From the NCBI RefSeq assembly GCF_000773975.1, contig NZ_JRUQ01000051.1:1-64000 (forward strand): DNA of 64,000 bases, read 5' to 3'. The notes beneath the pieces are model-generated. The model was given only the letters and a program-made list of their open reading frames with translations, searched no databases and was not told the origin of the DNA. Below are positions 15,075 through 24,410 of this stretch, piece after piece; positions within the stretch are counted from its first letter, which is position 1; the number at the start of each line of letters is the position of its first letter. Source of the DNA: Erwinia typographi (lineage in GTDB: Bacteria; Pseudomonadota; Gammaproteobacteria; Enterobacterales; Enterobacteriaceae). Position numbers and translations under genes: made by a program.

Positions 15075-16214
15075 TCACCCGACCGAGTACGCTTTCTCCA
15101 GCATAAACCGCTGCTGTTCTTCACTGTAGGACACCAGCGAATTTTTGCTGTTGGAGCGGGCAAGTATCCACGCCACTTCTTCGGCACTTAGCGGCTGGGT
15201 ATCATGCCAGAATGGCGTAATCGCATTGTCCTGAAGCCAGTGCGCCAGCATCCGCGCCGGGGGCAGGGTGAAGCCAGGGAACAGCACCGCGGCCAGATCC
15301 TCCATCAACGCTTTTTGCTGCGCATTCTCCGTCTCGTTAAGCAGGGCAAGGAACGGGAACAGCAGCCGTCCGCATACTTCACCATGGTGATAATCCTTAA
15401 TTGCGCCCAGCTCTCCGGCAATACCGTGGATCACCCCTAACCCCGCCATACTCAGGCTCAACCCGCCCTGCCAGGAGGCAAACATCATCTGCTCGCGAGC
15501 CAGATCGCCCTGCTCATCGTCACGGTTGAGGTGCGGCCAGGCGCTGATAAAGGCGCGCATCCCGCTCAGCGCGGTCTGGCGGCTGAACAGGTTGCCTTTG
15601 CTGGAGAGCCAGGCCTCAAACAGATGGGTGAACGCATCAATCGCGCAGCAGGCCAGTACGTGCTCGGGTGCGCCGCGCAGCAGATCGGGGTCCAAAATGG
15701 CGATCTGCGGCACAAAGTTCGCGTGGCGCAGCGAGGCTTTGACCTTTATTTCCGCTTTATCGGTCACCACGGCATTTTGCGTCGCTTCGCTCCCGGTGCC
15801 TGCCGTTGTTGGAACCGCAATCAGCGGCAGCGTCTTGCCGGTGACCTTAGTATCGCCGACTTTTTCCAGATAGCGCAGCGTGTTCAGCGGATGCTGGCTG
15901 AGCGCGGCAAACGCTTTTGCCGCATCCAGCACGCTGCCGCCGCCAATGGCGACCACTCTGGCCACTTTGCCGCGCCAGCGCGCAACCCAGCCATCAATCT
16001 CATCCGGCGAGGCCTCGTGGCTGACAATCTCATGGCCCAGAAAAAGCGGCTCAAGTTCGGCTTTCAGGCTTTGCCAGGCGGCGCTGTGCAAAAAGGAGCG
16101 GCCACAGAAAAGCAGGGTAGGTTGCGGATCGTTTTGCAGCAGTGGCGGCAGCTCGCGCAGGCTTCCACGGCCGAAAAAGGTCTGGCGGTTAGCAATCATC
16201 TGGCTGGTGCTCAT
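15075..16214 (-). CDS. Iron-containing alcohol dehydrogenase family protein
   Basis: 379 residues of the group III (Fe-ADH/glycerol dehydrogenase-like) fold. An N-terminal nucleotide-binding part carries AIGGGSVLDAAKA (about residue 90) and PTTAGTGSEAT. A helical metal-binding part has CCAIDAFTHLFEAW and GLGVIHGIAGELGA with the following DYHHGEVC, supplying the Asp/His ligands. It probably interconverts an alcohol and aldehyde with NAD(P). The substrate cannot be read from sequence or neighbours. Convergent with pdxI; a lipoprotein gene lies 64 bp upstream on the same strand. Confidence 0.88.
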   Translation of the reverse strand: MSTSQMIANRQTFFGRGSLRELPPLLQNDPQPTLLFCGRSFLHSAAWQSLKAELEPLFLGHEIVSHEASPDEIDGWVARWRGKVARVVAIGGGSVLDAAKAFAALSQHPLNTLRYLEKVGDTKVTGKTLPLIAVPTTAGTGSEATQNAVVTDKAEIKVKASLRHANFVPQIAILDPDLLRGAPEHVLACCAIDAFTHLFEAWLSSKGNLFSRQTALSGMRAFISAWPHLNRDDEQGDLAREQMMFASWQGGLSLSMAGLGVIHGIAGELGAIKDYHHGEVCGRLLFPFLALLNETENAQQKALMEDLAAVLFPGFTLPPARMLAHWLQDNAITPFWHDTQPLSAEEVAWILARSNSKNSLVSYSEEQQRFMLEKAYSVG

Positions 16215-16278
16215 GGGTTTTCCATTAAGGTCAGAATCAGAACGCTCAGGCTACCTTGCCGGGGCGACGGGATAAAGC

Positions 16279-16671
16279 TCAGATTGAGCGGGCAGGACAG
16301 TCAAAGGTGATGACTTTATCCAGCGGCGCATTAACTACCATGAAGCGCGTATCGGACAGCCTCATAGCCAGCCAGCCCTCTTTGGTGACGGCGGAAGGGA
16401 CATACTGCCGCCGGTCGGAAGAGTGCAGCGGTCCGCTTTCAAGCTTGAGATCGGGCAGGGAAACGCTAAAGGAGGCGTAGCGGTCAATGATCTTGCCCTC
16501 TACCATGCTGACATCGCGGCCGTCCAGCGTCTGGACTTTTCCCTGGCAAACCATCCCCTGGTTGCCAGAGGAACAGGCCATTAATAATAAGACTGCTGCC
16601 GCGATGGGGCCTTTTTTACTCAGCGTGCTAAGGCCAGCGCCAGGGCGGCGTTCGGGTTCCTGCCAGCGCAT
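16279..16671 (-). CDS. Small putative lipoprotein, unknown function
   Basis: 130 residues from ATG 16671 (AGGA nine bases upstream). An unusually long polar start (~20 residues) precedes a hydrophobic stretch ending in a lipobox-like LLMAC with SSGN after the cysteine. A different start within the polar part is therefore possible. The mature part is a compact beta-rich domain with two further cysteines (VCQGK and FDCPA) that could pair. No family recognised. It may precede the alcohol dehydrogenase in one transcript. Confidence 0.65.
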   Translation of the reverse strand: MRWQEPERRPGAGLSTLSKKGPIAAAVLLLMACSSGNQGMVCQGKVQTLDGRDVSMVEGKIIDRYASFSVSLPDLKLESGPLHSSDRRQYVPSAVTKEGWLAMRLSDTRFMVVNAPLDKVITFDCPARSI

Positions 16672-17098
16672 AATACGTCCTTTTGCTTGGGTTTCTTCTG
16701 AGTATAGCGGGGAGTTTGTTAAATATCGCCCTGAATAAAACCGCACTTTTCGTCGGTTGTAGCTACCCCATTATCAAATTGTGTTGTAAGACTGAATCAA
16801 TTCAGCAAAATGCGTAACAACAGTTCGCAAACCGATTATTGGGTGCTACACTTTCTGCCGATTTTGCCCTTTCCCCTTTGTTCTCCGCATCTGAACAGCC
16901 GTTTTACTCGACTGATTGCGCTATCACCTTATTAAAATGGGGAACTTTAGCGGGCAAGTTTCAAAACGGGTTGTATACTTTTGCAGCAACGATGCGCGCG
17001 TTTCTCCGCCGCGACGTTCCGCCTGAAAAGCCTGACTTTTCGTGCAGAACCTGGCCGGGAAGCTGTTACGGATAATCTTTTAAAAACGAACGGATCCT
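16672..17098. other. Gene-free stretch upstream of pqqU
   Basis: About 430 bases between a leftward lipoprotein gene and rightward pqqU. Open frames here (for example around 16839-17075) have no convincing composition or start. The promoters of both flanking genes must lie here, but I cannot place -35/-10 boxes with confidence. Confidence 0.5.
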
Positions 17099-19252
17099 GT
17101 GAACAACAAAACGTCTGCCCTTTTATTAACGCCGCTGTTTTTCATACAGCCTGCCGTTAGCAACGCCGAGTCTGCTGCCACGCAGAGCGCTACCGACGCT
17201 TCTTCTGAAAATTCGCTGATGGTGATCAAACAGCGCAGTGGGCTGTCGGAACTGGATACGCCAGCCGCCGTCAGCGTCGTCAGCGGCGACGATTTGCGTA
17301 GTAGCAGCGCGCAGGTCAATCTTTCTGAAGGACTGGGTAGCGTGCCCGGTCTGCAAATTCAGAACCGGCAGAACTATGCACAGGATCTTCAGCTGTCCGT
17401 GCGCGGCTTCGGCAGCCGATCGATGTACGGCGTTCGCGGCGTGCGTGTTTATGTTGACGGCATCCCCGCTACCATGCCGGACGGGCAGGGGCAAACCTCA
17501 AATATCGATATCAACTCAATTGATAAGGTTGAGGTGCTTCGCGGGCCTTATTCGGCGCTGTACGGCAACGCTTCAGGCGGCGTTGTCAATATTGATACCC
17601 AGACCGGCAGCCAGCCGACAACGCTGACCGCAGGAACTTATTTCGGCAGCTACGGCAGCTGGCGTAACAGCGTTAAGGCCAGTGGCTCAACGGGAGACGG
17701 CACCCACGCAGGCGACGTGAATTACACCCTTTCCGGCTCGCGATTCACCACCAACGGCTACCGTGACCACAGCGGTACGCAAAAGAACCTGGGCAACGCC
17801 AAATTGGGCGTACGGCTTGATGATGTCAGCACCCTGACGCTGATGTTCAACAGCGTCTCCGTCGATGCTAACGACCCGGGTGGCCTGACCCGCGATGAGT
17901 GGAAAGATAATCCCCGTCAGTCTCCGCGCGGCGATATGTATAACACCCGTAAGAGCCTCGATCAGACGCAGTTCGGCCTGCGCTATCAGCGCGAGATGAG
18001 TCCAAACGATCAGCTGACGCTGACCACCTGGCACGGCGAACGGCATACCACGCAATATCAGTCCATCCCCGTCAGCGTACAGCAGCAGGCTGGCTATCCG
18101 GGCGGCGTCATTGTGCTGGAGCGTAAGTATTCTGGCGTGGATACTCGCTGGAAACATCTGGACCAAATCGGCCCGATACCGTTCAGCGTAATTGGCGGTC
18201 TGGATTATGAAACCATGACTGAACGCCGCCAGGGCTTCCAGAACTATGTCATCAATAATGGCACGACCGAGCTGGGCGAGAAGGGCGATCTACGCCGGAA
18301 CGAGAAGAACGTCATGTGGAACCTCGATCCCTACCTACAGACCAGCTGGAACCTGACGCCGAAATGGACGCTGGATGCCGGTATGCGCTACAGCACCGTC
18401 AGCTTTGACTCGACCGATTACTACGTCACCGCTGGCAATGGCGATGACAGCGGCAGCAAGCGCTATCACAAGCTGCTGCCGATGGGATCGCTGAACTACG
18501 CGGTGACCGACGCCTGGAACCTCTACTTCTCTGCCGGACGTGGTTTTGAAACGCCTACCATTAACGAGCTCTCCTACCGTTCGGTGGACGGCAGCGACAC
18601 CGGCCTGAACCTTGGCCTGAAGCCGTCAACCAGCGACACCTTTGAACTGGGCAGCAAAACCCGCATTGGCTATGGCCTGCTGACGGCGGCAATTTTCCAG
18701 ACCAACACCGATAATGAACTGGTCGTCGCCGACAGCAGCAACGGCCGCTCCGTTTATAAGAATGCCGGTAAAACCCGTCGTCAGGGCGTGGAACTATCCT
18801 TTGACCAGCAGTTTGCTGAAAACTGGCAGTTGAAAACGGCGTGGACCTGGCTGGACGCTACCTACCGCAACAGTACCTGCGATGATAGCGGCAGCTGCAC
18901 GCCGTCCGGTAACCGTCTGCCTGGCGTGGCGAAAAATATGGGCTACGCTTCACTGGCCTGGGCGCCTGAGCAGGGCTGGCACGCGGGGGCGGATGTTCGC
19001 TATATGGGCAGCATTCAGGCCGACGATCAAAACGATGCCAAAGCCCCGTCTTACACGGTTGTCGGGCTGAGCACCGGCTATAAATTCGGCTGGGATCGCT
19101 GGTCGCTGGACCTGTTCAGCCGCGTAGATAACCTGTTTGATAAAACCTACGTTGGCTCAGTCATCGTCAACGAAGGCAACGGCCGTTATTACGAGCCGGC
19201 ACCGGGACGTAACTATGGCGTCGGCGCGTCGCTCTCTTACTCGTTCCTGTAA
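17099..19252 (+). CDS. pqqU: TonB-dependent receptor PqqU (YncD), pyrroloquinoline quinone uptake
   Basis: 717 residues with a GTG start, a short signal peptide (LLLTPLFFIQPAVSNA) and an N-terminal plug (about 40-170). The plug has LSELDTPAAVSVVSGDDLR, GLQIQNRQNYAQDLQLSVRG, GIPATMPDGQGQTSNID and EVLRGPYSALYGNASGGV, all near-identical to E. coli YncD. The 22-strand barrel ends in ...VGASLSYSFL with C-terminal aromatic residues. YncD is the PQQ receptor of E. coli. The gene sits 147 bp ahead of gcd, whose apoenzyme needs PQQ, which supports the same role here. The GTG start has only a weak GGAT upstream. Confidence 0.9.
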   Translation: MNNKTSALLLTPLFFIQPAVSNAESAATQSATDASSENSLMVIKQRSGLSELDTPAAVSVVSGDDLRSSSAQVNLSEGLGSVPGLQIQNRQNYAQDLQLSVRGFGSRSMYGVRGVRVYVDGIPATMPDGQGQTSNIDINSIDKVEVLRGPYSALYGNASGGVVNIDTQTGSQPTTLTAGTYFGSYGSWRNSVKASGSTGDGTHAGDVNYTLSGSRFTTNGYRDHSGTQKNLGNAKLGVRLDDVSTLTLMFNSVSVDANDPGGLTRDEWKDNPRQSPRGDMYNTRKSLDQTQFGLRYQREMSPNDQLTLTTWHGERHTTQYQSIPVSVQQQAGYPGGVIVLERKYSGVDTRWKHLDQIGPIPFSVIGGLDYETMTERRQGFQNYVINNGTTELGEKGDLRRNEKNVMWNLDPYLQTSWNLTPKWTLDAGMRYSTVSFDSTDYYVTAGNGDDSGSKRYHKLLPMGSLNYAVTDAWNLYFSAGRGFETPTINELSYRSVDGSDTGLNLGLKPSTSDTFELGSKTRIGYGLLTAAIFQTNTDNELVVADSSNGRSVYKNAGKTRRQGVELSFDQQFAENWQLKTAWTWLDATYRNSTCDDSGSCTPSGNRLPGVAKNMGYASLAWAPEQGWHAGADVRYMGSIQADDQNDAKAPSYTVVGLSTGYKFGWDRWSLDLFSRVDNLFDKTYVGSVIVNEGNGRYYEPAPGRNYGVGASLSYSFL

Positions 19253-19399
19253 TAAGAATCCAGCACAGCCTGTCGTTTAGCGCCAGTTGAGCGGCAGGTT
19301 CAAAACACCGGGATGGATAGTCAGTACGAAACCGAGTGTTTTTTGCGATTTAGCATACGATCTAAATCGAAGACGTTAAATTTTGGTAAGGTCCATACT

Positions 19400-21793
19400 A
19401 TGCAAAGTAAAGCACCGTTATCACGTATCCTCGTGATCCTTACGGCTGTATTCGCCGTCATCAGCGGATTATATCTGCTGATTGGCGGTATCTGGCTGGC
19501 TAAGATCGGCGGCTCGTTCTATTACATCATCGCGGGTGTTATTGAACTGGTTGTTGCCTGGCTGCTGTTCCGTCGTCGCTCTTCAGCGCTGCTGCTGTAT
19601 GCGGTATTCCTGCTGGCGACGCTGATCTGGTCGCTGTGGGAAGTGGGGTCCGATTTCTGGGCGCTGACGCCGCGTCTTGACGTCACCTTCTTCCTCGGCC
19701 TGTGGCTGATCCTGCCGTTTGTTTACCGTGGCCTCACTCAGGGCAAATTTGCCCGTGGCGCGCTGAGCCTGGTACTGGTGGCAACGGTTGCGGTGCTGGT
19801 CTACTCGGTCTTTAACGATCCGCAGGAAATCAACGGCACGCTCAGCCCTGAACAGGCGGCGAACATTGAGAAGTCTGGCGACGGCATCGCTGCCGGCGAC
19901 TGGCCGGCCTACGGTCGTACCCAGGGAGGCACCCGCTACTCGCCGCTGACGCAGATCAACGACAAAAACGTCGGTCAGCTGAAGGAAGCTTGGACTTTCC
20001 AGACTGGCGATATGAAGCGTCCAACCGATCCGGGTGAAATGACTAACGAAGTGACCCCGATCAAGATTGGCGATTCCCTCTACCTGTGTACGCCGCACCA
20101 AATTCTGTTTGCGCTGGACGCGGCTAGCGGTAAAGAGAAGTGGAAGTTTGATCCTCAACTGAAAACCGATCCTTCCTTCCAGCACGTAACCTGTCGCGGC
20201 GTGTCTTACTATCAGACGCCTGAAGCCGCCGCTTTGCCTGCGGGCGCTAAGCCTGCGATGTGCGCACGTCGTATCATCCTGCCAGTGAACGACGGTTACC
20301 TGTACTCACTGGATGCCGAAACTGGCGCGCTGTGCCCTGAATTTGGCGAGAACGGCAAGCTGAACCTTCAGCAAAACATGCCTAACGCCCGTGCGGGTGC
20401 CTACGAGCCAACATCACCGCCGATCGTCACCGATAAAGTGATTGTGGTGGCCGGTGCGGTGACCGATAACTACTCCACTAAAGAGCCTTCTGGCGTGATC
20501 CGGGGTTTCGACGTCAACAGTGGTAAGCTGCTGTGGGCCTTCGATACCGGCGCTAAAGACCCTAACGTGGTGCCGGAAGGCGAACAACACTATGTGGCGA
20601 ACTCGCCAAACTCATGGGCACCTGCGGCCTATGACGCTAAGCTCGATCTGGTTTACCTGCCAATCGGCGTAGCGACCCCGGATATCTGGGGCGGCAACCG
20701 TACCCCGGAAATGGAGCGTTTTGCTTCCGGCCTGCTGGCGCTTAACGCCACCACCGGCAAGCTGGCCTGGTTCTACCAGACTGTGCACCACGATCTGTGG
20801 GATATGGACGTACCGGCTCAGCCGACTCTGGCCGATATTGACGATAAGAACGGCAACAAGGTTCCGGTGATCTACGTACCGGCGAAAACCGGTAACATTT
20901 TCGTACTCGATCGTCGTAGCGGTAAAGAGGTGGTGCCTGCGCCAGAAACGCCAGTGCCGCAAGGTCCGGCCAAAGGCGATCGTCTGTCGCCTACTCAGCC
21001 GTACTCTGAGCTGACCTATCGTCCGAAAAAGAACCTGACCGGCGCGGACATGTGGGGCGCGACGATTTACGATCAGCTGATCTGCCGCGTGATGTTCCAC
21101 AGCCTGCGCTACGAAGGTCCGTTCACGCCGCCTTCAGAGCAGGGTACGCTGGTGTTCCCGGGTAACCTGGGCATGTTCGAATGGGGCGGTATTTCTGTTG
21201 ATACCGATCGCCAGATCGCCGTGACTAACCCGATGGCGCTGCCGTTTGTTTCTCGTCTGATCCCGCGTGGTCCGCAAAACCCACTGTGGCCAAACGAGAA
21301 CGATAAAGGCGGCAGCGGCACAGAAACTGGCGTTCAGCCGCAGTACGGCGTGCCGTACGGTGTAACCCTGAATCCGTTCCTGTCGCCGCTTGGTTTCCCT
21401 TGTAAGCAGCCTGCCTGGGGCTATGTGTCGGCGGTTGACCTGAAAACTAACGATATCGTATGGAAAAAACGCATCGGCACCGTGCGCGACAGCTCGCCAA
21501 TTCCGCTGCCGTTCAAGATGGGGATGCCGATGCTGGGCGGCCCAATCTCTACCGCGGGTAACGTGATGTTCATTGGCGCCACCGCAGATAACTATCTGCG
21601 TGCCTTTAACGTCTCCAACGGTAAAGCGCTGTGGGAAGCTCGCCTGCCGGCTGGTGGTCAGGCAACCCCAATGACCTATGAAGTGAACGGCAAGCAGTAC
21701 GTACTGATTGCTGCCGGTGGTCACGGTTCCTTCGGGACCAAACTGGGCGATTACATTATTGCCTATGCGCTGCCAGACGAGGCGGCGAAGTAA
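19400..21793 (+). CDS. gcd: Membrane-bound PQQ-dependent glucose dehydrogenase
   Basis: 797 residues (E. coli Gcd has 796). Five N-terminal transmembrane helices (about 1-145) are followed by a periplasmic eight-bladed PQQ propeller with W-motif repeats (DWPAYGRTQGGTRYSPL, LLALNATTGKLAWFYQTVHHDLWDMD, GPISTAGNVMFIGATADNYLRAF). It oxidises periplasmic glucose to gluconolactone and passes electrons to ubiquinone. ATG 19400 yields the family N-terminus MQSKAPLSRILVILTAVFAV; an in-frame start 87 bases upstream adds unrelated residues. No pqq biosynthesis genes are in this window. Its partners here are PqqU just upstream, an OprB porin and GntT. Confidence 0.96.
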   Translation: MQSKAPLSRILVILTAVFAVISGLYLLIGGIWLAKIGGSFYYIIAGVIELVVAWLLFRRRSSALLLYAVFLLATLIWSLWEVGSDFWALTPRLDVTFFLGLWLILPFVYRGLTQGKFARGALSLVLVATVAVLVYSVFNDPQEINGTLSPEQAANIEKSGDGIAAGDWPAYGRTQGGTRYSPLTQINDKNVGQLKEAWTFQTGDMKRPTDPGEMTNEVTPIKIGDSLYLCTPHQILFALDAASGKEKWKFDPQLKTDPSFQHVTCRGVSYYQTPEAAALPAGAKPAMCARRIILPVNDGYLYSLDAETGALCPEFGENGKLNLQQNMPNARAGAYEPTSPPIVTDKVIVVAGAVTDNYSTKEPSGVIRGFDVNSGKLLWAFDTGAKDPNVVPEGEQHYVANSPNSWAPAAYDAKLDLVYLPIGVATPDIWGGNRTPEMERFASGLLALNATTGKLAWFYQTVHHDLWDMDVPAQPTLADIDDKNGNKVPVIYVPAKTGNIFVLDRRSGKEVVPAPETPVPQGPAKGDRLSPTQPYSELTYRPKKNLTGADMWGATIYDQLICRVMFHSLRYEGPFTPPSEQGTLVFPGNLGMFEWGGISVDTDRQIAVTNPMALPFVSRLIPRGPQNPLWPNENDKGGSGTETGVQPQYGVPYGVTLNPFLSPLGFPCKQPAWGYVSAVDLKTNDIVWKKRIGTVRDSSPIPLPFKMGMPMLGGPISTAGNVMFIGATADNYLRAFNVSNGKALWEARLPAGGQATPMTYEVNGKQYVLIAAGGHGSFGTKLGDYIIAYALPDEAAK

Positions 21794-21825
21794 GTATTGA
21801 TAACGGCGAATCTCGGTTCGCCTGT

Positions 21826-21846
21826 CTTCCCCGCCCGGCGGGGAAG
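21826..21846. terminator. GC-rich hairpin after gcd
   Basis: A perfect 21-base palindrome with arms CTTCCCCGCC and GGCGGGGAAG around one C, 32 bp after the gcd stop. A smaller CGAA/TTCG hairpin lies just before it. No T-run follows, so termination may be partial. Confidence 0.5.
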
Positions 21847-22287
21847 GCAACGCATTTCTCCTCATTCCGCCGCCCTGACGCCTTATCTCCCTGCTAACTT
21901 TGCTAATGAATATTAAGATAATCTTAATATTTCCCTTCCTGCACGCTGTCCTTTCTTTTGCACACTTCCGTTTAAACGCCGCTGAAAGTAAACCTTTCCT
22001 CAATATACGCCTTCATTTTCTTCTCTCCGTCGCTTTCTTAATTTTCAGCTAAGGAATCACCTGTATCGTTCAGGAATCGCTGGCTGAGCACGGCGTTACG
22101 CCTGACTGAGCCATTTAATCCGTGGGCAAAATGATCGGGCCAAAATGCCAGCGATTGTTACGCCAGGTAAAAATTATCGATTTGCTTAAACGGTAGCTAA
22201 ATTTCCCTGCGTTAGCGCTTTGATGTCAGGCCAGAATCGCGCAATCTGCTACAGTTTTCTCAGGTTATTGTTAAAGGATGTTTAATA
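21847..22287. other. Gene-free leader region of the arn operon
   Basis: About 440 bases, AT-rich in the first 200. It contains the palindromic ATTAAG-N5-CTTAAT site at 21912-21928 and other TTAA-containing motifs around 22037-22053. No coding sequence or RNA gene is recognised. A long 5' leader or several promoters for arnB is likely. Confidence 0.5.
21912..21928. promoter_or_regulatory. Candidate PmrA-type binding site upstream of arnB
   Basis: ATTAAG, five bases ATAAT, CTTAAT. This is one mismatch from the PmrA consensus YTTAAK-N5-YTTAAK and is also a perfect palindrome. It sits about 360 bp before the arnB start, farther than usual. The assignment rests on arn operons generally being PmrA-controlled. 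Confidence 0.35.
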
Positions 22288-23433
22288 ATGTCAGAATTTC
22301 TCCCGTTTTCCCGACCGGCCATGGGTGAGGCCGAACTCGCTGCGGTGGGCGAAGTGATGAATTCCGGCTGGATCACTACCGGTCCAAAAAACCAGCAGCT
22401 GGAACAGGCATTCTGCCAGCTGACCGGTAACCAACATGCTATCGCCGTCAGTTCCGCAACGGCAGGGATGCATGTCACCCTGATGGCGCTGGGGATCGGC
22501 AGCGGAGACGAAGTCATTACCCCATCGCTGACCTGGGTTTCCACGCTCAACATGATTGCGCTGCTCGGTGCGGAGCCGGTGATGATCGACGTCGATCGCG
22601 ACACGCTGATGATCACGCCTGCGCTGATTGAAGCCGCCATCACGCCAAGAACCAAAGCGATTGTGCCGGTTCACTATGCGGGCGCGCCTGCCGATATCGA
22701 TGCGATCCACGAACTGGGTAAACGCTACGGTATTCCGGTCATTGATGATGCGGCACATGCGGCGGGAACCTGGTACAAAGGCCGCCACGTTGGCGCCAGC
22801 GGCACGGCAATCTTCTCCTTTCACGCGATTAAAAATATGACCTGCGCGGAAGGGGGCCTGGTGGTCACCGATAATGAAGCGCTGGCCGCCCGCATCCGTA
22901 GCCTGAAATTTCATGGCCTCGGCGTGGATGCGTTTGACCGCCAGACTCACGGCCGCGCGCCGCAGGCCGAGGTGATCTCGCCTGGCTATAAATACAACCT
23001 CGCCGACATTAACGCCGCCATTGCGCTGGTGCAGATGGCCAGGCTGCCACAGCTCAATGCCCGCCGGTCAGAGATCGCCGGCCGCTACCTGAAAGAACTG
23101 GCCGGGACGCCTTTTCAGCCGCTGGCCCAACCGGCCTGGCCGCATCAGCACGCCTGGCATCTGTTTATTCTACGCGTGGACCCGCAGCGCTGCGGCATCA
23201 GCCGGGATGCGCTGATGCAGGCGCTGAAAGAACGCAATATTGGCACTGGCCTGCACTTCCGGGCTGCCCATACCCAGAAATATTATCGCGAGCGTTTTCC
23301 AGCGCTCTCGCTGCCTGAAACGGAATGGAATTCAGATCGTATCTGCTCCATTCCGCTGTTCCCAACCATGACCGATGACGATGTCAGCCGTGTGGTTGCC
23401 GCACTGCACGATATTGCCGAGAAACACCAATGA
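22288..23433 (+). CDS. arnB: UDP-4-amino-4-deoxy-L-arabinose aminotransferase
   Basis: 381-residue PLP-dependent aminotransferase (DegT/DnrJ/EryC1 fold) that makes UDP-L-Ara4N from the 4-keto sugar, using glutamate. It shows [42 protein letters not shown] and the PLP-lysine region [15 protein letters not shown]. First gene of the complete seven-gene arn operon (next start overlaps its stop by four bases). The operon decorates lipid A phosphates with L-Ara4N, lowering affinity for polymyxin and cationic antimicrobial peptides. Confidence 0.96.
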   Translation: MSEFLPFSRPAMGEAELAAVGEVMNSGWITTGPKNQQLEQAFCQLTGNQHAIAVSSATAGMHVTLMALGIGSGDEVITPSLTWVSTLNMIALLGAEPVMIDVDRDTLMITPALIEAAITPRTKAIVPVHYAGAPADIDAIHELGKRYGIPVIDDAAHAAGTWYKGRHVGASGTAIFSFHAIKNMTCAEGGLVVTDNEALAARIRSLKFHGLGVDAFDRQTHGRAPQAEVISPGYKYNLADINAAIALVQMARLPQLNARRSEIAGRYLKELAGTPFQPLAQPAWPHQHAWHLFILRVDPQRCGISRDALMQALKERNIGTGLHFRAAHTQKYYRERFPALSLPETEWNSDRICSIPLFPTMTDDDVSRVVAALHDIAEKHQ

Positions 23434-24410
23434 CCGTTGAACAACCTATTAATAAAGTCTCCGTGGTGATCCCTGTTTATAACGAACAGGACAGCCTGCC
23501 GGAGCTGATCAGACGTACCTCTGAAGCCTGCGCGCAACTGTCGATGGCGTGGGAAATCCTGCTGGTGGACGACGGCAGCAGCGACCGCTCAGCCGAGATG
23601 CTGACGGCGGCGGCAGAAGCTCCCGGCAGCCAGATCGTCGCGGTGCTGCTGAACCGCAACTACGGGCAACATTCGGCGATTATGGCCGGTTTCAGCCACG
23701 TCAGCGGCGACCTGATTATCACGCTGGATGCGGATTTACAGAATCCGCCGGAGGAGATCCCTCGGCTGGTTGCCGTTGCGGCCGAAGGCTATGACGTGGT
23801 CGGCACCGTACGGCAAAACCGCCAGGACAGCTGGTTCCGCAAGCGGGCTTCCCGCCTGATTAACCACCTGATCCAGCGCACTACCGGCAAAGCGATGGGC
23901 GACTATGGCTGCATGTTGCGCGCCTACCGCCGCCACATTATCGATGCCATGCTCCACTGCCACGAGCGCAGCACCTTTATCCCGATTCTGGCGAACACCT
24001 TTGCCCGTCGGGCAACTGAAATTCCGGTGCTGCACGCCGAACGCGAGTTTGGCGATTCCAAATACAGCCTGATGCGGCTGATTAATCTGATGTATGACCT
24101 GGTGACCTGCCTGACCACCACGCCGCTGCGCCTGCTCAGCGTGGTCGGTACCCTGATTGCCCTCGCCGGGTTTGCTTTTTCCCTGCTGCTGATTGGCCTG
24201 CGTCTGTTTTTAGGGCCGCACTGGGCCGCAGATGGCGTGTTTATGCTGTTTGCCGTGCTGTTTATTTTTATCGGCGCCCAGTTTGTTGGCATGGGGCTGT
24301 TAGGTGAGTACATCGGACGCATCTATAACGATGTCCGCGCTCGTCCCCGCTATTTTATCCAGCGCGTGGTCAACTCGACCGTGCCTGTCCGTTCTGAGGA
24401 AGATGAATAA
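23430..24410 (+). CDS. arnC: Undecaprenyl-phosphate Ara4FN transferase
   Basis: 326 residues: a GT2 glycosyltransferase domain ([43 protein letters not shown]) followed by two C-terminal transmembrane helices (about 235-300). It transfers 4-formamido-L-arabinose from UDP to undecaprenyl phosphate at the inner face of the membrane. ATGA overlap with arnB and a one-base overlap with arnA show tight translational coupling. Confidence 0.96.
   Translation: MTVEQPINKVSVVIPVYNEQDSLPELIRRTSEACAQLSMAWEILLVDDGSSDRSAEMLTAAAEAPGSQIVAVLLNRNYGQHSAIMAGFSHVSGDLIITLDADLQNPPEEIPRLVAVAAEGYDVVGTVRQNRQDSWFRKRASRLINHLIQRTTGKAMGDYGCMLRAYRRHIIDAMLHCHERSTFIPILANTFARRATEIPVLHAEREFGDSKYSLMRLINLMYDLVTCLTTTPLRLLSVVGTLIALAGFAFSLLLIGLRLFLGPHWAADGVFMLFAVLFIFIGAQFVGMGLLGEYIGRIYNDVRARPRYFIQRVVNSTVPVRSEEDE

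Noticed and set aside
16839-17075. 78-codon open frame upstream of pqqU
   Set aside because: No ribosome site, mixed composition and no family resemblance; it covers the probable promoter region.
22765-22791. hrp-box-like GGAACC...CCAC inside arnB
   Set aside because: Spacer is 14 instead of 15-16, the final A of CCACNNA is missing, and it lies within a coding sequence with no downstream start.
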